This document shows positions 1-7,854 of a stretch of DNA of 21,504 bases, piece by piece (position 1 is the stretch's first letter; each line of letters opens with the position of its first letter). The stretch is from Alphaproteobacteria bacterium (GTDB lineage Bacteria; Pseudomonadota; Alphaproteobacteria; Micavibrionales; Micavibrionaceae). The notes under the pieces are model-generated. The model was not told where the DNA came from and ran no database searches. It saw only the letters and a list, made by a program, of their open reading frames with translations. A program made the position numbers and the translations under genes. The DNA lies in contig JAUILO010000021.1 of the NCBI GenBank assembly GCA_030432775.1, positions 1 to 21,504 of the forward strand. The letters are read 5' to 3'.

Positions 1-1
1 C

Positions 2-886
2 ACAGACCTGATCAAAACACAGGAAGATGCATTAAAGAAGCAAGCGCTTGATGCGCAGTTAATCAACGAAACAGTCGATGTGACTTTATCTGCGCCGCAA
101 GAGCGCAAAGGCAGTATTCACCCGATCAGTCAGGTGATGGAAGAGCTTGCAACGATCTTTGCAGATATGGGATTTGAAATTTCCGAAGGACCGGATATCG
201 AAGATGACTGGCATAATTTTACCGCACTTAATTTCCCGCCAGGCCACCCGGCCAGAGAAATGCAGGATACATTCTTCTTACCGGAGAATCCGGATGAAGA
301 AGGCGAGCTTGCGAAGAAAGTATTACGCACCCATACATCGGCTGTACAGATCAGGTTCATGGAAAACAACAAACCGCCAATGCGCATTGTTGCTATGGGC
401 CGGACATATCGTTCTGATTACGACATGACACATACACCGATGTTCCACCAAATCGAAGGTCTGGTCATTGATAAGAAAACCCATATGGGACATTTAAAAG
501 GTTGTTTGCTGGATTTTTCCCGTGCATTTTTCGAAGTTGATGAACTTCCGATGCGCTTCCGCCCCAGCTTCTTCCCGTTTACCGAGCCAAGTGCCGAAGT
601 TGATATTGGCTGCTCGCGCAAAGATGGTGAATTTAAAATCGGCGCAGGCGATAGCTGGATGGAAGTTTTGGGCTGTGGTATGGTTCACGCCAATGTACTT
701 AAAAATTGCGGTATTGATCCGGATGAATATCAAGGATTTGCTTTTGGTATGGGGATTGAACGTCTGGCAATGCTAAAATACGGCATACCAGACCTAAGAA
801 CATTTTTTGAATCAGATACGCGCTGGCTTGAGCATTACGGCTTTGATCCACTTGATCGCCCGAACAGAGCATTCCGCAACAAATAA
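2..886 (+). CDS. pheS: Phenylalanyl-tRNA synthetase alpha subunit (5' end cut off)
   Basis: Catalytic subunit of the alpha2-beta2 enzyme that charges tRNA-Phe with phenylalanine in the cytoplasm. The frame is open from base 2 to the stop at 884-886, so the gene begins before the window; 294 residues are visible, and the family is usually about 330-360 residues long. A GTG at 80 could be misread as a start, but the codons before it encode the typical charged N-terminal helix ending in ETVDVTLSAP, so it is internal. Class II synthetase motifs are visible: HPISQVMEEL (motif 1 area), RTYRSDYDMTHTPMFHQIEG (motif 2) and GFAFGMGIERLAMLKYG (motif 3). The next gene starts 24 bases downstream on the same strand, and pheT lies one gene further on. 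Identification is secure. Confidence 0.97.
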   Translation, partial: TDLIKTQEDALKKQALDAQLINETVDVTLSAPQERKGSIHPISQVMEELATIFADMGFEISEGPDIEDDWHNFTALNFPPGHPAREMQDTFFLPENPDEEGELAKKVLRTHTSAVQIRFMENNKPPMRIVAMGRTYRSDYDMTHTPMFHQIEGLVIDKKTHMGHLKGCLLDFSRAFFEVDELPMRFRPSFFPFTEPSAEVDIGCSRKDGEFKIGAGDSWMEVLGCGMVHANVLKNCGIDPDEYQGFAFGMGIERLAMLKYGIPDLRTFFESDTRWLEHYGFDPLDRPNRAFRNK

Positions 887-910
887 CACTAACTATTCAG
901 AAAAGAAACC

Positions 911-1360
911 ATGGCCGCAGGTAAAGCCAAATACACAATCAGCCCACTACAATTCGATGATTTTCCCGGATGGCTGCCGCTATGGGACAAGAATAATTTA
1001 GGGCAACGTGATCAGGACGTTACATCAGAAACATGGTCACGCCTGATGAATGATGATTACCCTGTTTTTGGTTTTAAAGCAGAAATAAACGGAACAGTTG
1101 CAGCCATCATGCATTATATTTTACATCCGGTGACAGGACATATGCAGCCTGCCTGTTATATGCAGGATTTATTTGTTGATGAGAACTACCGCAGGTCAGG
1201 AATTGGAAAGGCGCTTGTACGCGCACTTGAAAAACGCGGCAGACAAGAAAAATGGGCGCGTATTTACTGGCTGGCCGAAAATGACAACCAATCGGCGCAG
1301 GCTCTGTATAAGGATTTAGGTTTGAAGCTGGATTTTTCGCTTCATATCCTGCCCATTTAA
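911..1360 (+). CDS. GNAT-family N-acetyltransferase
   Basis: A 149-residue protein of usual single-domain GNAT length, which would transfer an acetyl group from acetyl-CoA to an unknown amine. The acetyl-CoA binding motif A is clear around residues 83-105: the beta strand YMQDLFVDENY is followed by the pyrophosphate loop RRSGIGK (94-100) and helix ALVRALEKRG. A second conserved segment, WLAENDNQSAQALYKDLGL, matches the usual GNAT C-terminal Asn/Tyr region. It sits between pheS and pheT, 24 bases after the pheS stop and 61 bases before the pheT start, so it is probably co-transcribed. Nothing in the sequence identifies the substrate; a link to tRNA or ribosomal proteins would be guesswork from position alone. 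The start is ATG within ccATGg, with AAAAGAAA upstream as a weak ribosome binding site. Confidence 0.9.
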   Translation: MAAGKAKYTISPLQFDDFPGWLPLWDKNNLGQRDQDVTSETWSRLMNDDYPVFGFKAEINGTVAAIMHYILHPVTGHMQPACYMQDLFVDENYRRSGIGKALVRALEKRGRQEKWARIYWLAENDNQSAQALYKDLGLKLDFSLHILPI

Positions 1361-1421
1361 ATACAAAAATAATTATTAGACGATTAGGCGACAAGACAAT
1401 ACGCAAAGGACGGCATTACCG

Positions 1422-3839
1422 ATGAAATTTACATTAAGCTGGTTAAAAGAACATCTGGATACGGATGCATCACTGGATCAAATTACAGACACTCTGACTG
1501 CGATTGGTCTTGAGGTTGAAGAAGTAGATAATCCGGCTGATCTATTCGCAAGTTTTAAAGTCGCCTTTATCGAAAAAGCCGAAAAGCACCCTGATGCTGA
1601 TCGGCTTAAGGTCTGTGTTGTTGATACGGGTAAGGAAAAACTGCAGGTTGTTTGTGGCGCACCAAATGCGCGTGCAGGCATGAAAGGCATCTTCGCGCCT
1701 GCAGGTAGCTATATTCCCGGTCTTGATATTGAGCTGAAGAAAAGCAAAATTCGCGGCGAAGAATCAAACGGAATGATGGTGTCTGAAAAAGAAATGAATT
1801 TATCCGATGAACATAACGGTATCATCGAACTACCTGATGACGCAGAAATCGGCACAGCTTTTGCTGATATTTTCGGTTTGAATGATCCGGTCATTGAAAT
1901 TGCACTAACGCCAAACCGTGCGGATTGTGCCGGAATTCGGGGCATTGCCAGAGATCTTGCCGCAGCTGGTCTTGGTACGTTAAAGCCGCTTTCCGATGAT
2001 GCAGTTAAAGGGGAGTTTGCATCTCCGATTAATGTTCATCTGGATTTTGATAAAGACACAGAACATGCCTGTCCGGTATTTATCGGTCGCTACATCAAAG
2101 GCGTGAAAAACGGCCCGTCACCGGATTGGCTGCAAAAGCGCCTGAAGGCTATCGGTCTGCGCCCTATTTCTGCACTTGTTGATATCACCAACTATCTTTC
2201 ATACGCCTTGTGCCGCCCGCTTCACGTTTTTGATGCGGACAAGCTAAATGGTGATATCCATGTGCGCCTGTCTAAAAAAGGCGAAGAATTCGAAGCGCTT
2301 GATGATAAAACATACACCCTTGATGATGGCATGACTGTGGTCACAGATGATAAGGAAATTGTCGGTCTTGGCGCTATTATGGGCGGTCTTGATTCTAGTT
2401 GTACCGAAGAAACAGTCAATGTTTATCTGGAATGTGCGTATTTTGATCCAGCGTTAACAGCTAAAACCGGCCGCGCCCTTCAAATCAGCAGCGATGCCAG
2501 ATATCGTTTCGAGCGCGGTATTGATCCGCTTTTCACCATTCCTGGTGCAGAGATAGCTACAAAAATTATTCTTGAACTTTGTGGCGGCGAACCAAGCGAG
2601 GCGGTTATCGCAGGTCTGGCACCAAACAATGAACAAAGCTTTGATTTTGATATCGGCCTCACCGAAAAAATGACAGGCGTTACCGTTGCGCAAGACACAC
2701 AAAAAGAAATTCTGGAAACACTTGGTTTTGAGGTATCCGGCACGAACCCGTTTAAGGTTGCACGCCCGTCATGGCGCGAGGATATTCAAGGACAGGCAGA
2801 TCTGGTTGAAGAGATTATCCGTATTTATGGCTATGATAAAATAGAGGCTGTTTCTATGCCAAAACTTCACGCAATTACCGAACCTGCTGAAACAGATCTT
2901 ATCCGCCTGAGCCGCAAAGTTAAAACCGCGCTTGCCGGACGCGGCATGCAGGAATGTATCACGTATTCATTTATGTCTTCAGAACTTGCCGATTTCTTTG
3001 GCGCTAATGACAACCAAAACAAAAAAGCACTTAGCATTTTAAACCCGATCAGTGCCGAAATGGATCAAATGCGCCCGACACCGCTCGGCAATTTGATACA
3101 GGCGGCAGGTCAGAACAGAGATAAAGGTTTTGCCAATAACGCTCTATTCGAAGTTGGTCCGGCTTTTGTCAGTACCAAAGCAAACGAACAAGTTCCTGTG
3201 GCTTGTGGCGTTCGCAGTGGTCAAAATGCCGATAGGCATTGGAAAGATTCAAATGCACATCGCAATGTTGATGTGTATGACGTTAAAGCCGATGCGATGG
3301 CAGCGATTGAAGCTGCGGGATTTTCTGCGCAGAACTTACAAGTCACAACAGATGCGCCAGATTGGTATCACCCCGGTCAATCCGGTGTATTTCGCCTTGG
3401 CGCAAATATCATCGGGTATTTTGGGCAAATTCACCCGTCTATCTTAAGTAAGATGGGTATCAAAACCAACATTGCCGGTTTCGAGATTTTCCTAAACAAA
3501 ATTCCAGCCCAGCGCAACAAAGGCGGTACAGCCAGAGCAAAGCTTGAGCTATCTGCATTTCAGCCGGTTTCCCGTGATTTTGCATTTATCATTGCCGATG
3601 ATATTCCCGCCGCTGAAATTATTCGTACGGCCAAAGGAACCAGCAAGGATTTGATCGAGCGGGTTGATATTTTTGATGTCTATAAAGGAAAAGGCGTTGA
3701 TGATGGCCATAAATCTATTGCGATTAATGTCATCTTACAGCCCAAGGACAAGACTTTAACAGATCAGGATATTGAACAAATATCTCAGAAAATAATTGAG
3801 GCTGTTCAAACAAAGTGTCAAGGTAAGTTAAGAGGTTAA
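1422..3839 (+). CDS. pheT: Phenylalanyl-tRNA synthetase beta subunit
   Basis: An 805-residue protein, the normal length for bacterial PheT; it pairs with PheS, binds tRNA-Phe and edits mischarged tyrosine. Domains in order: an N-terminal stretch MKFTLSWLKEHLDT; an OB-fold tRNA-binding domain from about residue 40 to 150 (AEKHPDADRLKVCVVDTG, VVCGAPNARAGMKG); the B3/B4 editing domain around 210-390 (RPISALVDITNYL, RPLHVFDADKL); the B5 domain around 400-475 ending in QADLVEEIIRIYGYDKI; the catalytic-like core; and a C-terminal ferredoxin-fold anticodon-binding domain from about 710 (FQPVSRDFAFIIADDIPAAEI) to the end. AAAGGA at 1405-1410 is a plausible ribosome binding site 11 bases before ATG. 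The GNAT gene separates it from pheS. No frameshift or missing motif seen. Confidence 0.97.
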   Translation: MKFTLSWLKEHLDTDASLDQITDTLTAIGLEVEEVDNPADLFASFKVAFIEKAEKHPDADRLKVCVVDTGKEKLQVVCGAPNARAGMKGIFAPAGSYIPGLDIELKKSKIRGEESNGMMVSEKEMNLSDEHNGIIELPDDAEIGTAFADIFGLNDPVIEIALTPNRADCAGIRGIARDLAAAGLGTLKPLSDDAVKGEFASPINVHLDFDKDTEHACPVFIGRYIKGVKNGPSPDWLQKRLKAIGLRPISALVDITNYLSYALCRPLHVFDADKLNGDIHVRLSKKGEEFEALDDKTYTLDDGMTVVTDDKEIVGLGAIMGGLDSSCTEETVNVYLECAYFDPALTAKTGRALQISSDARYRFERGIDPLFTIPGAEIATKIILELCGGEPSEAVIAGLAPNNEQSFDFDIGLTEKMTGVTVAQDTQKEILETLGFEVSGTNPFKVARPSWREDIQGQADLVEEIIRIYGYDKIEAVSMPKLHAITEPAETDLIRLSRKVKTALAGRGMQECITYSFMSSELADFFGANDNQNKKALSILNPISAEMDQMRPTPLGNLIQAAGQNRDKGFANNALFEVGPAFVSTKANEQVPVACGVRSGQNADRHWKDSNAHRNVDVYDVKADAMAAIEAAGFSAQNLQVTTDAPDWYHPGQSGVFRLGANIIGYFGQIHPSILSKMGIKTNIAGFEIFLNKIPAQRNKGGTARAKLELSAFQPVSRDFAFIIADDIPAAEIIRTAKGTSKDLIERVDIFDVYKGKGVDDGHKSIAINVILQPKDKTLTDQDIEQISQKIIEAVQTKCQGKLRG

Positions 3840-3898
3840 AAAATCTCCGCGTCACTTGGAAAAACCCTTTGATTTCGAACATAAAGTTTTTTTAAACC

Positions 3899-4972
3899 AT
3901 GGCAAATTACTATTTTTATAGCATTCAAGATATTCTGGGCTTTGTCGCTGGTAACAAGGATATTGCATCTTCTGAAAGACTGATCAAAGTTAAAACCCAG
4001 CCTTTTGCGTCCAATGGTTTCCGCAACGATACATTCGTTATTGAAAAAACAGAAAGCCTGCTTGATCTGAACAGTGATGAAGATAGAGAAATGCTCATCC
4101 CTATTATGATGAGCCAGGAATTTTTCAAAAAGAACATCATGCTGGCACTTGATGCCGTACTACTTGAACGCCGTACCAATCTTGGTACACAGCGCGCATT
4201 AGAAAAAACCTTCGGTGATATACCACTGCCGCAATCATCAGAAGAGCCAAACCCGCTTGATGGTGATGAGCAAAGTAAATTATACCATCCGCTTCTGGCT
4301 GATATTGATCCGGCAATACTTATCAATATTTATACCGATACAATCAAGGAACTAGACCGCACAGGTGTTGAACATCAATTATTGCACGATATAACCGGAA
4401 ACCGGCCTGATTTATTTCTGGAACAGTGCGATGGCATTGTCTGCGGCGATAACGGACTGGTTCGCATGTCTATTCTTCTTGAAAATGGCTACCGCATGGA
4501 TCATGAACCAAGCAAACCACGAGACAGTTACATCTCCGATGGTGAAAAACTCGCCAAGATCATGAAAATCGAAGATCCTTACGAGTTGGTTCTGGCATGG
4601 CTTGAGGCTGATGAGTATGAAATGCGTCGATGCCGCGAGATTAGCGATGTCTTGACCATGGGGTTATTTGAAGCCATTCCAGCATGGGTCAGGCTTGATA
4701 CATTTTCTTTCCTAAGACAAGAAGCACTCAAACAAGGGCTGGCTTTCATGTTCTTTTCGCAAAAGAACCGTCTTGGTCTGGAGTTTAAAGTACCGCAACT
4801 ACACGAGGCCATGTGGAATAGCTCGGAAGGAAAAGTTGATCCCATCATCCAGAAATTACTCTCAGATACACTAGTGGAAAACCACAAAGGCTATGCTGTT
4901 TCGGCAAAAGAATTTTACAAAATTGCTAAGGACAGAGAGCTGCAAGCATATAAATCACGCTTCCTTGCATAA
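3899..4972 (+). CDS. Unrecognised 357-residue protein
   Basis: I do not recognise a family. The protein is cytoplasmic by appearance, with no signal peptide or membrane segment. It is rich in acidic residues and helix-forming stretches. A short aromatic N-terminus (MANYYFYSIQDILGF) is followed by a basic/polar part, an acidic low-complexity linker with EEPNPLDGDEQ around residues 115-125, and a helical second half containing ELVLAWLEADEYEMRRCREI, MGLFEAIPAWVRLDTFSFLR and LGLEFKVPQLHEAMWN. Codon use looks like that of the neighbours, so it does not look newly acquired. It starts at ATG 3899, 59 bases after pheT, with no strong ribosome binding site; it may be read through from the phe operon or have its own promoter. 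Tandem 13-bp repeats lie just downstream. That it is a real gene is very likely; its function is unknown. Confidence 0.85.
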   Translation: MANYYFYSIQDILGFVAGNKDIASSERLIKVKTQPFASNGFRNDTFVIEKTESLLDLNSDEDREMLIPIMMSQEFFKKNIMLALDAVLLERRTNLGTQRALEKTFGDIPLPQSSEEPNPLDGDEQSKLYHPLLADIDPAILINIYTDTIKELDRTGVEHQLLHDITGNRPDLFLEQCDGIVCGDNGLVRMSILLENGYRMDHEPSKPRDSYISDGEKLAKIMKIEDPYELVLAWLEADEYEMRRCREISDVLTMGLFEAIPAWVRLDTFSFLRQEALKQGLAFMFFSQKNRLGLEFKVPQLHEAMWNSSEGKVDPIIQKLLSDTLVENHKGYAVSAKEFYKIAKDRELQAYKSRFLA

Positions 4973-4996
4973 ATTTTATTTATACGCTCCACCTAT

Positions 4997-5027
4997 ACTC
5001 TCTATAAATATCTAACTCTCTATAAAT
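4997..5027 (+). repeat. Two direct copies of a 13-bp sequence
   Basis: The 13-mer ACTCTCTATAAAT occurs at 4997-5009 and again at 5015-5027, an 18-base period, in the 194-bp gap between two convergent genes (the 357-residue protein and fadD). No dyad symmetry and no T-tract, so it does not read as a terminator. It may be a short slippage duplication. I see no gene and no good terminator in the rest of this gap. Confidence 0.6.
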
Positions 5028-5166
5028 CATGAGCCCGTTTAAGAATGAGACCTAAAATCTGTCCTGAGCCATATTTAGCCAAAACAGTCTAAAGACACCT
5101 TCACCCATAATAATAAAGACACAGAAATAGAATACGATAGTGTGTGTTTTGAAATTATCTGTATTT

Positions 5167-6864
5167 TTATTCGGCTTTTTCTTGGGCCAAAATGTCTTTA
5201 CGCGATAATTTGCCGATCATTGTTTTCGGCAAAGGCTCTGTCCGGATTTCAATTTTTCTTGGAGTTTCCATGCGCGAGATTTTGTCTTCAAGAAATGTCT
5301 TAATGTCCTCTTCGGTGAGATCACGCCCGTCCTTGGTTTTTATCCATGCCTTTACAATCTCGCCGCGCTGCTCATCCGGTATGCCGGCGACAATACATTC
5401 TTCAACACTCGGATGCAGATAAATCGCTTCCTCGACATGGCGCGGATAAACGTTATAACCATTGGTAATAATCAAATCCTTGATGCGGTCGACAATGAAG
5501 AAATAACCATCTTCATCCATCACAGCAATATCACCAGTATATAAAAAACCGTCTCTGATCGTAAGCTCGGTTGCGTTTTTCGCGTTCCAGTATCCCTTCA
5601 TAATCTGCGGACCTTTGGCACATAACTCGCCGCGCTCACCTACTTCCATTCTTGTTTTCTTATCATCAGGATTGACGATTTCTACTGTCGTTCCCGGAAA
5701 AGGCATACCGATAGATCCTGCTTTATTCATACCCTCGATCGGATTGGCACAGACCACAGGTGATGATTCACTGAGGCCATAACCTTCAATCACCACACAA
5801 CCGGTTTTTGCCTCAAAAGACTTCTTCACTTCAACAGGTAAAGGCGCACCGCCCGAGATACAGTAACGCAAGGATGTTAGGTCATATTTGGCCTGATCGG
5901 GATGGTTGTTAATCGCGCTATAAATTGCAGGCACAGCTGGAAAATAATTTGGCTTCTTTTTATGAATTAATTTCAATGTCTGGTTCAGATCAAAACGCGG
6001 CAGTGCGATAATTTCAAAGGCACCGCGAACAGCTTTATTCATCACAGCTGTCATCGCAAACACATGAAAAAACGGCAGAACACCAAGGATTTTTTCTTCG
6101 CCATATTTGGAATGATAAAACCATTTCACGGCCTGTTCTACATTGGCAACGACATTACCATGGGTAAGTTCTGCGCCTTTTGGAACACCTGTCGTACCGC
6201 CCGTATATTGAATAACAGCCGTATCATAGACCGGATCAACCTGAACCGGGTCAGGCTTACCATCATTATTTGTAATCTGGTCAAACCATACATAGCGATC
6301 AGAAAATTTATTAGCCGACAATTCAGAACACTTCACAAGCTTAAATAATATATTCTTCGGGAAAGGCAATATATCCGTAAAGCGGCAAAGAACGACCTTA
6401 TCCAGACGTGTTTCACTCAACATAACATCGATCTTATCCGTCAGGATTTTCAGATTGGATGTGATCATAATATCTGTTTCGCTATCTTCGATCTGATGCA
6501 CAAGTTCGCGCTCGGCATATAGCGGATTATAATTTACAACCGTACCGCCCGCGCGCAACACCGCGTAATAGCTCACTAAAAAATAAGGCGAGTTCGGCAA
6601 AAACAACCCGACCTTAATTCCCTTTGTAACGCCAAGCTGTTGAAGACCTTTTGCAAGTGTATTGACTTGCGCGCCGATCTGACCCCAGTTCCATTTTTTA
6701 CCTAAAAAATCAAAAGCAGGTCTATCTGCGTAGTCTTTTACAGTACGTTCGAGCATCTCATAAACCGGATACACAGAAATTTTTTCAGCCCAATCGATCT
6801 CCTTCGGATAGCTTTCTATCCAAGGATATTTTTGTGCTATGTCCTGCTTGCCCGTAGATGCCAT
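5167..6864 (-). CDS. fadD: Long-chain fatty-acid--CoA ligase
   Basis: A 565-residue adenylate-forming enzyme (ANL superfamily) that activates fatty acids to acyl-CoA through an acyl-AMP intermediate; length matches FadD (about 560). Visible motifs: the ATP-binding loop YTGGTTGVPKG at 220-230, GYGLSESSPV at 361-370, YTGD at 442-445, the hinge and fatty-acid signature DRIKDLIITNGYNVYPRHVEE at 459-479, and the catalytic lysine in IGKLSRKD (K552). No signal peptide; FadD is normally peripheral on the inner membrane. The start is ATG at 6862-6864 with AGGAG (6872-6876, reverse strand) eight bases upstream. It stands alone: no other beta-oxidation gene is in the window, and the neighbour on each side runs in the opposite direction. 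The 5' region carries a perfect inverted repeat (6895-6917) that may be a control site. Confidence 0.93.
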   Translation of the reverse strand: MASTGKQDIAQKYPWIESYPKEIDWAEKISVYPVYEMLERTVKDYADRPAFDFLGKKWNWGQIGAQVNTLAKGLQQLGVTKGIKVGLFLPNSPYFLVSYYAVLRAGGTVVNYNPLYAERELVHQIEDSETDIMITSNLKILTDKIDVMLSETRLDKVVLCRFTDILPFPKNILFKLVKCSELSANKFSDRYVWFDQITNNDGKPDPVQVDPVYDTAVIQYTGGTTGVPKGAELTHGNVVANVEQAVKWFYHSKYGEEKILGVLPFFHVFAMTAVMNKAVRGAFEIIALPRFDLNQTLKLIHKKKPNYFPAVPAIYSAINNHPDQAKYDLTSLRYCISGGAPLPVEVKKSFEAKTGCVVIEGYGLSESSPVVCANPIEGMNKAGSIGMPFPGTTVEIVNPDDKKTRMEVGERGELCAKGPQIMKGYWNAKNATELTIRDGFLYTGDIAVMDEDGYFFIVDRIKDLIITNGYNVYPRHVEEAIYLHPSVEECIVAGIPDEQRGEIVKAWIKTKDGRDLTEEDIKTFLEDKISRMETPRKIEIRTEPLPKTMIGKLSRKDILAQEKAE

Positions 6865-6894
6865 TGCTGCGCTCCTATTATTGCGATTTAGTCT

Positions 6895-6917
6895 ATACTG
6901 TTAAAAAATAACAGTAT
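6895..6917. promoter_or_regulatory. Perfect 9-bp inverted repeat upstream of fadD
   Basis: Arms ATACTGTTA (6895-6903) and TAACAGTAT (6909-6917) are exact reverse complements around a five-A loop. The site lies 31-53 bases before the fadD start codon. A TATAAT-like -10 on the minus strand is present further out (complement of 6948-6953) but without a convincing -35, so the repeat would be in the fadD leader or just downstream of the promoter. It could be a repressor operator or an mRNA stem-loop. The plus-strand copy is followed by only TTTT and there is no plus-strand gene upstream to terminate. Confidence 0.55.
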
Positions 6918-7186
6918 TTTGTCAGGTATGTTTAAGAAACACTCCATATTATAGTTTAGTCGATTTATTACAAACTGACCATTAAAACCGTATTTACATA
7001 TCAATTTTGAAGTGTTTATTAGAATATTCGAATATGACCATAAAAAATATACGAAATTTTTTTCTGGATTTCCCTGATTTTTTTGTGCATTATGCCTGCT
7101 ATCGCATTCTAACCTTTAGTTTAGGGTATGCTAATCTAAAAAATATATAGTAAAAAATACATAGTATCTGAGCTGTAAATTTTAAT
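6918..7186. other. AT-rich intergenic region between divergent fadD and the cold-shock gene
   Basis: This is the rest of a 334-bp divergent gap. It is strongly AT-rich, with a 12-bp palindrome ATATTCGAATAT at 7024-7035, several T-runs around 7068-7085, and a TATAAT on the minus strand at 6948-6953 (a possible fadD -10). It must hold promoters for both flanking genes, but I cannot point to a good -35/-10 pair for the cold-shock gene. A long AT-rich leader before a cold-shock gene is common in bacteria, so part of it may be transcribed. A 38-codon reading frame here (7034-7150) lacks a ribosome binding site and I do not call it. Confidence 0.5.
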
Positions 7187-7191
7187 AGGAG
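7187..7191 (+). promoter_or_regulatory. Ribosome binding site fixing a TTG start
   Basis: AGGAG at 7187-7191 lies seven bases before TTG at 7199-7201. No ATG or GTG lies in frame between this and the first cold-shock domain, so this site supports a TTG start for the cold-shock protein. Confidence 0.75.
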
Positions 7192-7198
7192 TAGTAAT

Positions 7199-7792
7199 TT
7201 GTCTAACGTATCGAACCAGAAAGTAACCACCGCGCATGATGATGCTCATAACGTGCGTATTGTGGATTCAGCCAACTCCAATGCACGCGGTGTTCAAACA
7301 CGCATCGTCGAAGCACGCCTGAAATGGTTTAACGGTCCTAAAGGTTACGGCTTCGTCGTTCCTGATGGGGAGACAACAGATATATTTATTCACATCACCA
7401 GCTTACAGGCTGTTGGCCTTGAAACTCTTGGTGAAGACGCACGCCTGACTTGTAAAATCGAGGATGAGGGCAAAGGTTTCAAAGTTACAGAAATTCTTAA
7501 AATCCACGATATAGGAACTTTACCCGATACCGTTATTTCCGCATATTCCGAAGAATGCTGCGCAGGCGGTCAGAAGCAGGAAATGAAGGGTATCGTCAAA
7601 TGGTACAAAGCCGATAAAGGCTACGGGTTTATTATTCCCGAGGACGGCAAGAAAGACATTTTCATTCATAAAAGCTGTCTTTCAGGATTCGGTATTGAAG
7701 CGCTGCATTCAGGACAGCCAGTAAAGATCACTTTCCGCAATGTTCCAAAAGGCAGAGAAGTCTGTCATATCGAGCAAGTCGAAACCGACTAG
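7199..7792 (+). CDS. Cold-shock protein with two cold-shock domains
   Basis: A 197-residue RNA/single-stranded DNA binding protein made of two cold-shock domains. Domain 1 (about 38-102) has WFNGPKGYGFVVPD (RNP1, KGYGFV 48-53) and DIFIH (RNP2, 61-65). Domain 2 (about 129-195) has VKWYKADKGYGFIIPEDG (RNP1 140-145) and DIFIH (153-157). A 35-residue polar N-terminus and a 25-residue linker complete it. This double arrangement is known from alphaproteobacteria, for example CspC and CspD of Caulobacter, where they are tied to stationary phase rather than cold; the role here is inferred by family only. Start is TTG with a well-placed AGGAG. It is monocistronic, divergent from fadD and convergent with the RND pump gene, whose stop is 63 bases away. 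Confidence 0.93.
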   Translation: MSNVSNQKVTTAHDDAHNVRIVDSANSNARGVQTRIVEARLKWFNGPKGYGFVVPDGETTDIFIHITSLQAVGLETLGEDARLTCKIEDEGKGFKVTEILKIHDIGTLPDTVISAYSEECCAGGQKQEMKGIVKWYKADKGYGFIIPEDGKKDIFIHKSCLSGFGIEALHSGQPVKITFRNVPKGREVCHIEQVETD

Positions 7793-7815
7793 AAATACCT
7801 GCCGAATCTTTTTCG

Positions 7816-7833
7816 TATGAAACCACTTTCATA
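7816..7833. repeat. 7-bp inverted repeat between convergent genes
   Basis: TATGAAA (7816-7822) and TTTCATA (7827-7833) flank the loop CCAC, in the 62-bp gap between the convergent cold-shock and RND genes. There is no T-run after either arm and the stem is AT-rich, so as a terminator it would be weak. It could still serve both genes as a bidirectional 3' end structure. Confidence 0.3.
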
Positions 7834-7854
7834 AAAATAACGCGCTACGACTAT

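Noticed and set aside
80..82. GTG as the start of pheS
   Set aside because: The frame is open to the window edge and the upstream codons encode typical PheS sequence, so the gene is truncated by the window.
911..1360. GNAT toxin of a toxin-antitoxin pair
   Set aside because: No adjacent DUF1778/ribbon-helix-helix antitoxin gene, and it lies in a housekeeping operon.
5052..5108. 18-codon frame (minus strand) after fadD, preceded in frame by a hydrophobic stretch without a start
   Set aside because: Too short, no usable start codon for the hydrophobic part and no ribosome binding site. Possibly a gene remnant, but unsupported.
6895..6917. LexA (SOS) box resemblance, CTGT...ACAG, upstream of fadD
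   Set aside because: The spacing is nine bases, not the eight of the gammaproteobacterial box, and alphaproteobacterial LexA uses a direct repeat GTTC-N7-GTTC.
7034..7150. 38-codon reading frame upstream of the cold-shock gene
   Set aside because: No ribosome binding site; the composition simply reflects AT-rich DNA.
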